Source: Deltaproteobacteria bacterium (lineage in GTDB: Bacteria; Myxococcota_A; UBA9160; JAFDDA01). Taken from it: 64,000 nucleotides of DNA. Position numbers and translations under genes: made by a program. Where the stretch lies: positions 1-64,000 of the forward strand of contig JAFDDA010000021.1 in the NCBI GenBank assembly GCA_019311105.1, in the 5' to 3' direction. Below are positions 20,059-30,736 of the stretch, one piece after another. The first letter of the stretch is position 1. Each line of letters opens with the position of its first letter. The notes under the pieces are model-generated. The model saw only the letters and a program-made list of their open reading frames with translations. It did not search any database and had not been told where the DNA came from.

Positions 20059-21461
20059 GCCTCGTCCTCTACGACACGCGGATGCGCAGCAAGGTGCCCT
20101 TCGCGCCGATCGAACCGGGCCACGCTCGCGTCTACACGTGCGGGCCGACGGTCTATGCCCCCCAGCACATCGGCAACATGCGTTCGCAGCTCTTCGCCGA
20201 CACGTTGAAACGCGCGTTGTTGGCTGATGGCCTTCGCGTGACTCACGTCATCAACATCACCGACGTGGGCCACTTGACTCACGACGACGTCGACCAGGGT
20301 GAGGACAAGATGGAGGCCGCTGCCGAGAAGAGCGGGCGCACGGCCGCCGAGGTGGCTGCGGAATACACGGAGCAGTGGCGCGTCGACCGCGAGCGGCTCG
20401 GCTGCCTCCCACCCGAGGTGCTCTGCAAGGCGACCGATCACATCGCGGAACAGCTCGTGTTGATCGGGGAACTCGAGGAGCGCGGTTACACCTACCGGAT
20501 CGAGGACGGGGTCTACTTCGACACGGCGAAGTTCGATCGCTACGCCGAGTTCGCGGGGCTCGACCTCGCGGCCGAGGCGGAGGGGGCGCGCATCGCCGCC
20601 GTCGAGGGCAAACGCAACCCGAGCGACTTTGCCCTGTGGAAGTTCGCCGAAGCGAGCGTGGTGCGACAGCAGGAGTGGGATTCTCCCTGGGGCCGTGGGT
20701 TCCCGGGCTGGCACGTCGAGTGCTCGGCCATGAGCCGGCGCTACCTCGGTGAGCACTTCGACATCCACACCGGGGGCGTCGATCACATCAAGGTCCACCA
20801 CACCAACGAGGTCGCCCAGAGCGAGTGCGCCTTCGCCGAGACGCCGTGGGTGAACGTCTGGATGCACAACGAGTTCTTGACGTTCGGTGAGGAAAAGATC
20901 TCGAAGTCCAAAGGGCATGTGCTCGCGGTGGCGGATCTGATCGAACAGGGGATCGAGCCCTTGGCGTTCCGCTACTTCATCCTCCAGGCCCACTATCGGC
21001 AGCAGCAAGCGTTCACGGTCGAGGCGGCCCAGGCGGCGGCCACGGGCTATCGGCGGTTGCTGGCCCAGGCGGCCGAGCTGCGCGGTGCGACCGGTGCAGC
21101 CGACCCCGCCCGCTGCGAACCCTTCGAGTCGCGCTTCCGCGCCGCGATGGCCGACGATCTCAACACGCCTCGCGCCCTGGCCGTGGTCTTCGACGTGCTG
21201 AAGAGTGACGCTCTCGAGCCGGCGGACCGTCGGGATCTGCTGACAGAGTTCGACGCCTCGCTCGGCCTCGGCCTGGCAGACGCCGAAGTCGCGGACCTGG
21301 CCCAGGAGTCCGACCCGCGTATCGACGCGCTGCTCGAGGAGCGCCAGGCTGCCCGCAAGAACCGCGACTTCGCAACCGCCGACCGCATCCGTGATGAACT
21401 GGCGGCCGAGGGCGTGGAGATCATCGACACGCCCGAGGGTCCCCGATGGCAGCGGAAGTAG
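20055..21461 (+). CDS. cysS: cysteinyl-tRNA synthetase
   Basis: [47 protein letters not shown]. Confidence 0.96.
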   Translation: MSLVLYDTRMRSKVPFAPIEPGHARVYTCGPTVYAPQHIGNMRSQLFADTLKRALLADGLRVTHVINITDVGHLTHDDVDQGEDKMEAAAEKSGRTAAEVAAEYTEQWRVDRERLGCLPPEVLCKATDHIAEQLVLIGELEERGYTYRIEDGVYFDTAKFDRYAEFAGLDLAAEAEGARIAAVEGKRNPSDFALWKFAEASVVRQQEWDSPWGRGFPGWHVECSAMSRRYLGEHFDIHTGGVDHIKVHHTNEVAQSECAFAETPWVNVWMHNEFLTFGEEKISKSKGHVLAVADLIEQGIEPLAFRYFILQAHYRQQQAFTVEAAQAAATGYRRLLAQAAELRGATGAADPARCEPFESRFRAAMADDLNTPRALAVVFDVLKSDALEPADRRDLLTEFDASLGLGLADAEVADLAQESDPRIDALLEERQAARKNRDFATADRIRDELAAEGVEIIDTPEGPRWQRK

Positions 21462-23455
21462 AAGAACGCTTCCGGATCGTCTCGGACTTCGAGCCCCAGG
21501 GCGACCAGCCGGCGGCCATCGACGCCCTCGCCGAAGGGCTCGACCGCGGCGACCCGCATCAGACCCTGCTCGGTGTCACGGGAAGCGGCAAGACCTTCAC
21601 CATGGCGTGTGTCGTCGAGCGGCTGAACCGGCCCGCCATCGTGATGTCGCCGAACAAGACGCTCGCGGCCCAGCTCTACGGCGAGTTCAAGCAGCTCTTC
21701 CCGGACAACGCGGTCGAGTACTTCGTCTCGTACTACGACTACTACCAGCCCGAGGCCTACATCGCGGCCTCGGACACCTACATCGAGAAGGATTCGTCGA
21801 TCAACGACGAGATCGACAAGCTGCGGCACTCGGCCACGCATTCGCTCCTGACCCGGAAGGACGTCCTGGTCGTGGCGAGCGTTTCGTCCATCTACGGGCT
21901 GGGCGCGCCCGAGACCTACGGTCAGATGCACGCCTACGTCGAGACGGGCATGACCCTCGATCGCGACAAGCTGCTGCGACGGCTCGTCGACATGCTCTAC
22001 ACGCGCAACGATCTCGACTTTCATCGCGGGACGTTCCGGGTCCGGGGTGACGTGGTCGAGATCTTCCCGCAGTACGAGGCTGAGCAGGCCGTGCGGGTGG
22101 AGTTCTTCGGCGACGAGGTCGAGGCCATCTCCGAGATCGACCCGTTGCGCGGGAAGGTCCTGCGGCGCGCGAAGCGGGCGATGATCTACCCGGCCAGCCA
22201 CTACGTGGCGACCCAGGCGATTCTGGACCGAGCGGTGGAGGGCATCCGCGGCGAACTCGACGAGCGGATCGCCTACTTCAAGGAGAACGACAAACTGCTC
22301 GAGGCCCAGCGGCTCGAACAGCGCACGATGTTCGACGTCGAGATGTTGCGTGAGATGGGCTTCTGTCACGGGGTCGAGAACTACTCGCGCTGGCTCGACG
22401 GCCGCGAGGCGGGTCAGAAGCCGTACACGTTGTACGACTACCTGCCCGACGACGTCATCGTGTGCCTCGACGAGAGCCACATCACCGTCCCCCAGATCGG
22501 CGGTATGTATCGCGGCGACCGGGCGCGCAAGGAGACGCTCGTCGATTTCGGGTTCCGGCTCCCGTCGGCCCTCGACAATCGGCCGCTGCGCTTCGACGAG
22601 TGGGAGTCGATCCCGAAGCAGTGCGTCCACATCTCCGCCACGCCGTCGGACTACGAGTTCGAACGTTCGAAGGGCGTGGTCGTGGAGCAGATCATCCGCC
22701 CCACGGGCCTGATGGACCCGGAGATCGACATCCGGCCGGCGACAGGGCAGGTGGACGATCTGCTCGGCGAGATTCGGACCATCGTCGAGCAGGGCGGGCG
22801 CGTGCTCGTCACGACCCTGACCAAGCGGATGTCCGAGGAGCTGACCGACTACTACGCCGACCTCGGCGTACGCGTGCGCTACCTGCACAGCGAGATCAAG
22901 ACGATCGAACGCACGGAGATCATCCGAGAGCTGCGCGAGGGCACCTTCGACGTGCTGGTCGGGATCAACCTGCTGCGTGAGGGGCTCGACATCCCCGAGG
23001 TGGCGTTGGTCGCGATCCTCGACGCCGACAAGGAAGGCTTCCTTCGCTCCACGCGTTCCCTCATCCAGACCATCGGCCGTGCGGCCCGCAACGTGGACGG
23101 CCGGGTGATCCTTTACGCCGACAAAGAGACCAACTCGATCCGCGAGACCCTCGCCGAGACCGGCCGTCGCCGGGAGGTCCAGCGGGCCTATAACGTCGAG
23201 CACGACATCACGCCCACCTCCATCGTCAAGCGGATCGTGAGCCTGCGCGACTCCATCTGGGAGCACGACTACGTGACCGTGCCGCGCAGCGAAGAGCGGG
23301 CGGAGCCGGAGATTCCGCCCCACGAGCTGCCGGGTGTGCTGGAGGCGTTGCGCAACGAGATGCGTGCAGCCGCCAAGGACCTCGACTTCGAGCGCGCCGC
23401 CGAGCTGCGGGACCGCATCCAGGCGCTCGAGTCGGAGCGGCTGCGGGTCGGCTAG
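21446..23455 (+). CDS. uvrB: excinuclease ABC subunit B
   Basis: [60 protein letters not shown]. Confidence 0.97.
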   Translation: MAAEVEERFRIVSDFEPQGDQPAAIDALAEGLDRGDPHQTLLGVTGSGKTFTMACVVERLNRPAIVMSPNKTLAAQLYGEFKQLFPDNAVEYFVSYYDYYQPEAYIAASDTYIEKDSSINDEIDKLRHSATHSLLTRKDVLVVASVSSIYGLGAPETYGQMHAYVETGMTLDRDKLLRRLVDMLYTRNDLDFHRGTFRVRGDVVEIFPQYEAEQAVRVEFFGDEVEAISEIDPLRGKVLRRAKRAMIYPASHYVATQAILDRAVEGIRGELDERIAYFKENDKLLEAQRLEQRTMFDVEMLREMGFCHGVENYSRWLDGREAGQKPYTLYDYLPDDVIVCLDESHITVPQIGGMYRGDRARKETLVDFGFRLPSALDNRPLRFDEWESIPKQCVHISATPSDYEFERSKGVVVEQIIRPTGLMDPEIDIRPATGQVDDLLGEIRTIVEQGGRVLVTTLTKRMSEELTDYYADLGVRVRYLHSEIKTIERTEIIRELREGTFDVLVGINLLREGLDIPEVALVAILDADKEGFLRSTRSLIQTIGRAARNVDGRVILYADKETNSIRETLAETGRRREVQRAYNVEHDITPTSIVKRIVSLRDSIWEHDYVTVPRSEERAEPEIPPHELPGVLEALRNEMRAAAKDLDFERAAELRDRIQALESERLRVG

Positions 23456-25419
23456 TGGAACCCACGCCCCCTCGGGTTGCGCAGGCGCTCGCCGAACGGG
23501 TTGCGAGCCTTCCCGCCAGCCCGGGCGTCTACCTGTTCAAGAACGCCCGCGGGCGGGTGCTCTATGTCGGGAAGGCCCAGAGCCTGCGTCAGCGCGTTCG
23601 TTCCTACCTCAAGCCCGGTGCGGACGGCCGGCTGCAGCTGCCGAAGCTGATGGAGCGCGCCGTCACGGTCGACGTCGTCGTGACCGACGGAGTCAAGGAC
23701 GCGCTGCTGCTCGAAAACGAGCTGATCAAGCAACACAAGCCCGCCTTCAACGTCCGACTTCGTGACGACAAGCAATATCTGGCCCTGCGGCTCGACCCCA
23801 ACGAGGAGTGGCCGCGCCTCACCCAGGTCCGGAAGTTCGCCCGCGATGGTGCGTGGTACTTCGGGCCCTACACGTCGAGCAGTTCCCTGCGCGAGGTGGT
23901 CTCGAATCTGAGGCGCATCTTTCCCCTGCGCTCCTGCAGCAACGCCGTCTTCCGCGACTACGCCCGGCGCGGCCGCCCCTGCATCGAGTTCGAGATGAAC
24001 CGCTGCCTCGGGCCTTGTTGCGACCGCGTGGACGGGCCGGCCTACACCGAGCTGGTGGAGGGCACCGCCCTGTTCCTGCGCGGACGCTCGGACCAGCTGC
24101 GCGCGGACCTCGAGGCGCGCATGCAGGCGGCGGCAGCGGAAGAGCGCTTCGAGGAGGCCGGTCGCCTGCGCGACCGCCTCGGCGCGGTGGAACGCACGGT
24201 GGAGCGGCAACGCATCGTGGCCGAGGCACCCATCGACCGCGACGTCTTCGGCCTCGCGCGCGACGGGGGCGAAGTCGAGATCCAGGCGCTGTTCGTGCGG
24301 GACGGCCGCGTGGTGGGCAACGCGGACTATGGCTTCTCGCAGGTCGCTCTCGACGATGGGAGCGTGCTCGAATCCTTCCTCAGTCAGTTCTACGGCAGCG
24401 GCGATCGCCACCCCGTGCCCGATGAGGTGCTGACCTCCGCAGAGGTGGGCGGCGAGGAGGGGCTCGCGGCGCTGTTGTCCGAGCGCGCGACCAAGCGCGT
24501 CCCACTGCGGGCCCCGCAGCGCGGAGATTCGCGCCGGCTCGTCGAGATGGCGAGCCACAACGCCGAGCTCGGCCTCGCGCGACGCTTGGCCGCCCGCGAG
24601 AGCCTCGATGTGGCCCTGGAGGAGCTGCGCGAGCGGCTTGGGCTCACCGTGCCACCCAAGCGCGTCGAGTGCTACGACGTCTCGACCTTGCACGGAACCT
24701 TCTCGGTGGCGAGCCGCGTCACCTTCGAGGACGGGCAGCCGGTGAAGGCGGACTACCGCCGCTACCGCATCCACGATGCCAAAGGCGGCGACGACTACGG
24801 TTGCCTGCGTGAGGTCGTGAGCCGTCGCCTCGCGCGCGTCGAGGCCGAGCCGCTGCCCGACCTGCTGATGGTCGACGGAGGCAAGGGCCAGCTTGGCGTC
24901 GTGCTGGCCTGCCTGGCAGATGCCGGGCTCGAGGTCGAGACCGTGGGGATCGCCAAGGAGCGGGACGCCGACAGCCCGAGTGTGCGCGTCCGAAGGGGAG
25001 GCGGGCTGAAGAGCGAACGCCTCTTCCGGCCGAACCGAAAGGACGCGATCCTGCTGGCGCCGTCGTCGCGGGGGCTGCTGTTTCTCCAGCGCGTGCGCGA
25101 CGAATCGCACCGCTTCGCCATCGACTACCAGCGCTCCTTGCGGCGTCGGATCGGGATGACGTCGATCCTCGAAGCGCTCCCCGGGATCGGCCCGGCGAAG
25201 CGGCGGGCGCTGCTCCGGACGCTCGGCAGCCTCGCGGCGGTGCGGCGGGCCGGGGAGGCCGAGCTGCAGGCGGTCCCCGGGGTCTCTGCGCGCGATGCGG
25301 CGACGCTCCACAGCTTCTTCGGAGAGGCCGCTGAGGGCCCTCCCGCGGTCGAGGAGCCTCTCAGCGAGCCCCTTTCGCCGGCAGGGGACGCGCAGACGGA
25401 CGGCAAACCGACGGCCTGA
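23455..25419 (+). CDS. uvrC: excinuclease ABC subunit C
   Basis: GIY-YIG start PGVYLFKNARGRVLYVGKA; CYDVSTLHGTFSVAS; DGGKGQLGV; HhH C-terminus. Confidence 0.96.
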   Translation: MEPTPPRVAQALAERVASLPASPGVYLFKNARGRVLYVGKAQSLRQRVRSYLKPGADGRLQLPKLMERAVTVDVVVTDGVKDALLLENELIKQHKPAFNVRLRDDKQYLALRLDPNEEWPRLTQVRKFARDGAWYFGPYTSSSSLREVVSNLRRIFPLRSCSNAVFRDYARRGRPCIEFEMNRCLGPCCDRVDGPAYTELVEGTALFLRGRSDQLRADLEARMQAAAAEERFEEAGRLRDRLGAVERTVERQRIVAEAPIDRDVFGLARDGGEVEIQALFVRDGRVVGNADYGFSQVALDDGSVLESFLSQFYGSGDRHPVPDEVLTSAEVGGEEGLAALLSERATKRVPLRAPQRGDSRRLVEMASHNAELGLARRLAARESLDVALEELRERLGLTVPPKRVECYDVSTLHGTFSVASRVTFEDGQPVKADYRRYRIHDAKGGDDYGCLREVVSRRLARVEAEPLPDLLMVDGGKGQLGVVLACLADAGLEVETVGIAKERDADSPSVRVRRGGGLKSERLFRPNRKDAILLAPSSRGLLFLQRVRDESHRFAIDYQRSLRRRIGMTSILEALPGIGPAKRRALLRTLGSLAAVRRAGEAELQAVPGVSARDAATLHSFFGEAAEGPPAVEEPLSEPLSPAGDAQTDGKPTA

Positions 25420-25458
25420 TCGTCAAGAATCGCCCCCAATCGTCCGATCCAGGGAGGT

Positions 25459-26340
25459 GTGGAGGCGCGTTTGTCCCGCCGGATCGGAATCGTTTGCATC
25501 GTCCTGTCCCTGTGGGTCGCCGCGCCGTCCGTGGCCGAGATCTACAAGTGGGTCGATGCGAGTGGCCGGATGCACTTCACCACCGACCTGACCCAGGTCC
25601 CCGCCGGCCAACGCCGCGAGAGTGAACGCGGGGCCGAGGTCCGGTCGGAATCCGACAGTGTTCAGTTCCACTCGAACACGGGCCAACCGCCCGCCCGCCG
25701 GGGCGCACCCTCCATCCAGCGTGGCCGCCGCAAGACCTACACCGTCCAGGTCCCGCCTGGCGCGACCAGCATGCACGTCATGGTGGAGCTCAACGATCGC
25801 GTGACGGCCCCGTTCATCATCGACACGGGCGCTTCGGACGTGGTGCTCCCCAAGGCCGTCGCCGACGAACTCGGGATCGAAACGGACGCCGACACCCTGA
25901 CGCTTCAATACAGGACGGCGAACGGCTTGATCGAGTCGCCCGTCGTGACGCTCGACTCGGTCAACCTCGGCGGTGCACGTGTCGAAGGCGTCCTGGCGAG
26001 CATCAGCAGCTCACTCCAGGTCGGGCTGTTGGGGCTCAGCTACTTCAATCACTTCCAGTACGAGATCGATGCCGCCCGTGGGCTCGTGCACCTGACACCC
26101 AACGGTGTGGCAGAGAGCGGCGCCGTGCGCGGGGGGCGCAGCGAGGCCCAATGGCGATCGACGTTCCGAAGCATGCGCCAACGTCTCGAACGTCTTCAGG
26201 AAGAGATCGAGCGCACACCGTCGAGCCGTTCGCGCAAGAAGGACGGGTTGGAGGAGCAGCGCGGTCGTATGCTCGGCCAGCTTGGGCGCCTCGAGGCCGA
26301 GGCCGACCACGCCAAGGTCCCGTACGGATGGCGCGACTAG
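25459..26340 (+). CDS. DUF4124-like plus retropepsin-like aspartic protease
   Basis: AEIYKWVDASGRMHFTTD (DUF4124); PFIIDTGASDVVLPKAVADELGI (DTGAS). Confidence 0.82.
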   Translation: MEARLSRRIGIVCIVLSLWVAAPSVAEIYKWVDASGRMHFTTDLTQVPAGQRRESERGAEVRSESDSVQFHSNTGQPPARRGAPSIQRGRRKTYTVQVPPGATSMHVMVELNDRVTAPFIIDTGASDVVLPKAVADELGIETDADTLTLQYRTANGLIESPVVTLDSVNLGGARVEGVLASISSSLQVGLLGLSYFNHFQYEIDAARGLVHLTPNGVAESGAVRGGRSEAQWRSTFRSMRQRLERLQEEIERTPSSRSRKKDGLEEQRGRMLGQLGRLEAEADHAKVPYGWRD

Positions 26341-26413
26341 CCGGCGCAGGCCGTTCTTCGATCTTCGATCCCGTGTGAGCTAGCTTCGTCCGCCCCGGTC
26401 CCTGGGAGCCCGC

Positions 26414-26509
26414 GTGCAACTCTCGTTGCCGGCAAGGGTGCAGTTCTCGTTGCCCGCATGGGGCCGACTCTCGTTGCCCGCCTGGGTGCGACTCTCGTTG
26501 CCCGGACTT
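26414..26509 (+). repeat. four 24-nt in-frame repeats at the 5' end of comEC
   Basis: GTGCAACTCTCGTTGCCGGCAAGG / GTGCAGTTCTCGTTGCCCGCATGG / GGCCGACTCTCGTTGCCCGCCTGG / GTGCGACTCTCGTTGCCCGGACTT. Confidence 0.95.
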
Positions 26510-28918
26510 GCTGCAGCCCAAGTCGTCGGGATCCTTCTCGCCGATCGCTTCGAGCCCGACTCTGGGGTCGTCTGGTGCCTTGCGGGGGTTCTCGTCGTGG
26601 TGGCACCCCTCGCTCGATGGCCGGAAGGTCGGGCGGGGCTCCTCTTTGCGGCGGCCACGGCCGTTGGCGCAGCATCCTTGGCGGGCCCGCTCCAGGCCGG
26701 CCGGACCGGCCCGGCCGTATTCGGCTCGGTGATCTTCGAGGCGACCGTTGCATCCGTCGCGTGGCACGGCGAACGGGTTAGTGTCGACTGGAACGACGTC
26801 CGGGGCGTCGGCCCGACGCCGCTCCCGGCGCGGCTTCGAACCCACGATCGCTTCGATCCCGACATCGCCGCCGAACTCCAGGCGCCCAACCCGGGTGAGC
26901 GTTGGCGTGTGCGTGCGCGCCTGCGGCGACCCGAGGGAGTGAGAAACCCGGGCGCCTTCGACCGGACGCGCGGGCTCGCCCGGCGTGGCATCGCCGGCGA
27001 AGGGTCGCGCTCCCACGCGGGCCTCGCCGTGCGGGTGGGAGGGGAGGGGCACGGCGCGTCGCGGTGGCTTCGAACCTGGCGCGATGCTCGCGCGGCGCGC
27101 TTGGCATCGCTCGGACCGGGCGGGCCTCTGCTCGCGGCACTCGGGCTCGGTGAGCGTCGCGCCCTGTCTGCCGACCTCCGCGAAGCGTTCGCGCGCCTGG
27201 GCCTCGCGCATCTCTTGGCGGTGTCGGGGCTTCACCTGGCTCTGGTGGCGGGCGGGAGCTTTGCCGTCGCGCGCTGGTTGCTGACCCGGGCCGCTGGCTT
27301 CGCCGCTCGTCGAGATGCCCGTCGCGTGGCGATGGCCCTGGCGATCCCGGCGGCTGCGGCATACGCGGGCCTTTCGGGCTGGGCGATCCCGGTGCAGCGG
27401 GCGGCGGTGCTGCTCGCGGCGGCGACGCTGGCCCTGGCCCTGCGTCGGCCGCGCCAGCCGGCGACCGCCTTGGCCCTCGCGGCCTTCGTCCTCCTCGCCC
27501 GCGCTCCGCACGTGCTGTTCGAAGCCGGGTTCCAGTTGTCCTTCGTTGCGACCGCGGGCTTGCTCTACTCCAAGCCGGGTGCCGAGCGGGGCGCTGCGGG
27601 TGGGCTGGCGCGGCGGCTCCAGGCCGCCGAGGGCTTGTTGCGCGCCTCCGCGTCGGCCCTGCTCGCGACGGGCCCCGTCGTTGCGGCTCACTTCGGAGCC
27701 GGGCCGCCGGTGGGCCTTCTGGCGAACGCGGTGGCGATCCCGGCGACGGCTGTGGGGTTGCTCCCGGCTGCGGGCGTGGCGGTTGCCGCAGCAGGCTTCG
27801 ACGCGGTGCCGGCGCGAGCCGCAGCGTGGCTCGCTGAACGCATCGCCGCGGGGGCTCTGGCGGCGGTCTCCGCAGCGGCCGAGTCGCTGCCCTTCGATCC
27901 AGGCACGGGTGCGCGGGTTGCGTCGCCGAGTGTGCTCGCTGTGGCGTTCGGCGTCGCGATCTTCGGAGTCCGTCGATTCGGAACGGGTGCGCGCGTGGCG
28001 GCCCTCGTCGTCCAGGCGGCGTGGCTAGTCGGTGCGCCCGTGCCCTCGATTTCGCCCCACCCGCCGCGCCTCGTCGTTGCGGACGTCGGACAAGGAGACG
28101 CATTGCTCGTTCAAGGCCGTTCGGGCGTCCTTGCGATCGACGCCGGGCGCCGCCTGGGGCCGAGCTATGACCAGGGCGTGCGGGTCGTCGCCCCGGCTTG
28201 GGCGGCCCTCGGTGTCACGCGGATCGATCGGCTCGCGGTCAGCCACGCAGACCTCGACCATCGCGGCGGTGCCCCGGCGTTGCTCGAGCGCTTCGAAGTC
28301 GGCGCCGTCTGGCTTCCGGCCGGCGCCGCCGACGACCCCGCCTTTGCCTCCCTGCATCGCACCGCGGTTCGACGGGGTGTGCCGGTTCTGGAGCGAGGGC
28401 AGGGCGATGCGGCGGAGTGGCTCGGAGATCTTCGGGTCGAGTTCCTGTGGCCGCCGCGCGGCCTGGCACCGGCGCGTCGCAACGACGGCTCGCTCGTCCT
28501 GCGGGTCACGCCGGCGGGCGGCGCCCGGGCCCTGCTCGCCGGCGACATCGGGGGCGAGGCGGAACGCGGCCTGCTCTCGACGCCTGGCGCGCTCGCCACG
28601 GACGTGCTGCTACTCCCGCACCACGGCAGTGCCAGCTCCGGCAGCGCGGCGTTCCTCGCGGCGACGCGACCGGTGCTTGCGTTGGTGTCGGCACCGTGCC
28701 GCGGCCGCTTCCCGCTCCCCCACGCCGACGTGCGGGCGCGGGTGCGCGATCGCGGCATCCCGCTGGCTTGGACCGGGAGGGATGGTGCCCTGATCGTAGG
28801 TCTTGCCCCCCGAATGAGGCTTCGAACCTGGGGGGATGCCCGTTCGGGCTGCAGGGGAACGACCCAAGTGGGGCAGGGCCTGCCGAGTTTCGCCGTGTTC
28901 CCCGGGGAAAGTCGTTAG
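26414..28918 (+). CDS. comEC: ComEC/Rec2-family DNA uptake protein
   Basis: LAHLLAVSGLHLALVAG; metallo-beta-lactamase-like C-terminus LVVADVGQGDALLVQG, VSHADLDHRGG, LLLPHHGSASS. Confidence 0.92.
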   Translation: MQLSLPARVQFSLPAWGRLSLPAWVRLSLPGLAAAQVVGILLADRFEPDSGVVWCLAGVLVVVAPLARWPEGRAGLLFAAATAVGAASLAGPLQAGRTGPAVFGSVIFEATVASVAWHGERVSVDWNDVRGVGPTPLPARLRTHDRFDPDIAAELQAPNPGERWRVRARLRRPEGVRNPGAFDRTRGLARRGIAGEGSRSHAGLAVRVGGEGHGASRWLRTWRDARAARLASLGPGGPLLAALGLGERRALSADLREAFARLGLAHLLAVSGLHLALVAGGSFAVARWLLTRAAGFAARRDARRVAMALAIPAAAAYAGLSGWAIPVQRAAVLLAAATLALALRRPRQPATALALAAFVLLARAPHVLFEAGFQLSFVATAGLLYSKPGAERGAAGGLARRLQAAEGLLRASASALLATGPVVAAHFGAGPPVGLLANAVAIPATAVGLLPAAGVAVAAAGFDAVPARAAAWLAERIAAGALAAVSAAAESLPFDPGTGARVASPSVLAVAFGVAIFGVRRFGTGARVAALVVQAAWLVGAPVPSISPHPPRLVVADVGQGDALLVQGRSGVLAIDAGRRLGPSYDQGVRVVAPAWAALGVTRIDRLAVSHADLDHRGGAPALLERFEVGAVWLPAGAADDPAFASLHRTAVRRGVPVLERGQGDAAEWLGDLRVEFLWPPRGLAPARRNDGSLVLRVTPAGGARALLAGDIGGEAERGLLSTPGALATDVLLLPHHGSASSGSAAFLAATRPVLALVSAPCRGRFPLPHADVRARVRDRGIPLAWTGRDGALIVGLAPRMRLRTWGDARSGCRGTTQVGQGLPSFAVFPGESR

Positions 28919-28970
28919 TTCTTCCTCCGGTCGTCGGCCTTTGCCGGACTGGCCGATTGGGTGTAATCGA

Positions 28971-29299
28971 ATGAGTGGATCGAAGTTTGTCTCCGCCTTG
29001 GCCGTAGTGGCTCTGGCTGGGGCGATGATGGTTCCGGCGACAGCGGAAGCGCAGTCGGCGGGGGATAAGTTCACCCGAGGTTTCTCGAACCTGGCCTTGG
29101 GCTTCATCGAGATTCCGGGTCGATCAAGGAAGAGGCAGCTGCCTCGAACCCGGTGCAGGGGATGGTCGTCGGGCTGGTCAAGGGCTCGTTCCGCTTCTTG
29201 CGGCGCGAGGTCGTGGGCGCCTACGAGATCATCACGTTCCCGGCAGCGGTTCCCGCGGGCTACGAGAAGATCGTGGATCCCGAGTTTTCCTGGCAGTAA
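28971..29299 (+). pseudogene. exosortase-system-associated TIGR04073-family-like protein, frameshifted
   Basis: MSGSKFVSALAVVALAGAMMVPATAEAQSAGDKFTRGFSNLALGFIEIPG, then in another frame SIKEEAASNPVQGMVVGLVKGSFRFLRREVVGAYEIITFPAAVPAGYEKIVDPEFSWQ*. Confidence 0.7.
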
Positions 29300-29384
29300 T
29301 TCGAGTAAGCCAGTCGGCAGTCTCCGGGTCCATGGGGGCCCGGAGGCGCCCGACTCGCCGGGCCGCGGCCCGATCGCGCCGGGC

Positions 29385-29645
29385 CTAGATCCCGAGGTCC
29401 GCTAGCGCGTCTACCACGCGCTGCACCGTCGCGGACAGCGTCGGGTGCTCCTCTTCGAAACGAGCCACGGCTTCACGCAATCGATCACGCAGGCCGCCCT
29501 CCGGCTCCTGGGCGCGGTCGAGCCACGCATCGAGTTCGTCCGCTGCAGCCTGCACGCGGCTGCGAGTGGCCGGATCGCCCGCGTCGCTCCCGGCCAGCTC
29601 AGCCCGCAATTCGTTCAGGGTTTCACGCAAATGCTCGGAATTCAC
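29385..29645 (-). CDS. DUF4404-family small protein
   Basis: LRETLNELRAEL... EEHPTLSATVQRVVDALADLGI. Confidence 0.7.
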   Translation of the reverse strand: MNSEHLRETLNELRAELAGSDAGDPATRSRVQAAADELDAWLDRAQEPEGGLRDRLREAVARFEEEHPTLSATVQRVVDALADLGI

Positions 29646-29661
29646 CAGTTCTCCTTGTTCA

Positions 29662-30705
29662 CTACTGCTCGGTGGCCGGTCGGGCCGGCTCCAGGGATTC
29701 GAACTCGGTCAGGACGGCTTCGGCGACCTCGGGGTCCGGGTGCTCGCGGATGTAGTCGCGCAGGCCCGTATGCGCCTGGGCGCGCGACTCGCGCGGCAGT
29801 TCCTGCCCGTGCCAATGGACCAGCTCCTCCCAGATCGGGTCGAGGATCTCGTGGCCGGGGATCGGCGCGCCCTCGCCGTTCTGGAACGTTAGGCTACGAA
29901 GCTCCGACAGCACGAGGCGCAGGTAGGCCACGTGGATCTCCTCGTCCGCGCGGATGCGGCTCACCAAGGCGAGGGCGCGGTCCACCTTCTCGCGGCGATC
30001 GGCGAAGACTTCCGGGTCGCGCAGCAGGCGCTCGGTGAAGTCGAACAGCTTCTCCGCCCGAACCTCGACCATCAGCACATTCATGAGCAAGAGGAGGAAG
30101 CCTTCATGGGCCTCGCTCAAGCAAGGAGCCATGCGGGCGCCTTCGGGCCGACCGATTCGGGGCGGGGTGTCGGGGATCGGGTAGGCGCCGGCGCCGAAGA
30201 GGAGGTCTCGGGCGGCGAACCACATCGAGTCGTGGCCCCCGATGCCCGTCGCGGGGTCGCCGCCCTCGTCGAGGCCATGGGCGCGCAACAGGCCGCGGCT
30301 CAGATGGCCCACGCCCATCTCCGAGACGTCCTCGAGCACGATGTCGCCGAACTCCGGCGGCACGAAGTCGATGAGGAAGCGGCCACGGCCCTCGACCTCG
30401 CCCGTGATGGTGAGGCTGTTCCACAGGGATCGGCAGAGGCCGTTGGCGAGCAGCAGCTTGGTCTGCTCGTAGGTCGGGTAGCTGCCCTCGAGGAGAAGGG
30501 AGCGGTCGGCGGTGAGGATCTCGACACCGCGCGTCTCGAGGGCGGCGGTCCAGGTGCGCACGGCGTCCCCGCGCACGGCGGTGCGAGGCGAAACGTAGTC
30601 GCCCTGGGCATCGAAGCCGCCATGGAGCGGTTGGCCCGCCTCTTCGTGGGGTCTTGCGTAGGGGTGTTCGCGGAGGAGTTCCGCTTCGCTGTAGGCGAGC
30701 TGCAT
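29662..30705 (-). CDS. conserved hypothetical protein, possibly ferritin-like
   Basis: Long ORF; helical Glu/His-rich region (RIRADEEIHVAYLRLVLSELR). Confidence 0.55.
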   Translation of the reverse strand: MQLAYSEAELLREHPYARPHEEAGQPLHGGFDAQGDYVSPRTAVRGDAVRTWTAALETRGVEILTADRSLLLEGSYPTYEQTKLLLANGLCRSLWNSLTITGEVEGRGRFLIDFVPPEFGDIVLEDVSEMGVGHLSRGLLRAHGLDEGGDPATGIGGHDSMWFAARDLLFGAGAYPIPDTPPRIGRPEGARMAPCLSEAHEGFLLLLMNVLMVEVRAEKLFDFTERLLRDPEVFADRREKVDRALALVSRIRADEEIHVAYLRLVLSELRSLTFQNGEGAPIPGHEILDPIWEELVHWHGQELPRESRAQAHTGLRDYIREHPDPEVAEAVLTEFESLEPARPATEQ

Positions 30706-30736
30706 GGCGTTAGTGTACCGCGCCCGCATCGCTAGA

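Noticed and set aside
21047-23323. 758-aa minus-strand ORF
   Set aside because: Antisense to cysS/uvrB with no domain signal.
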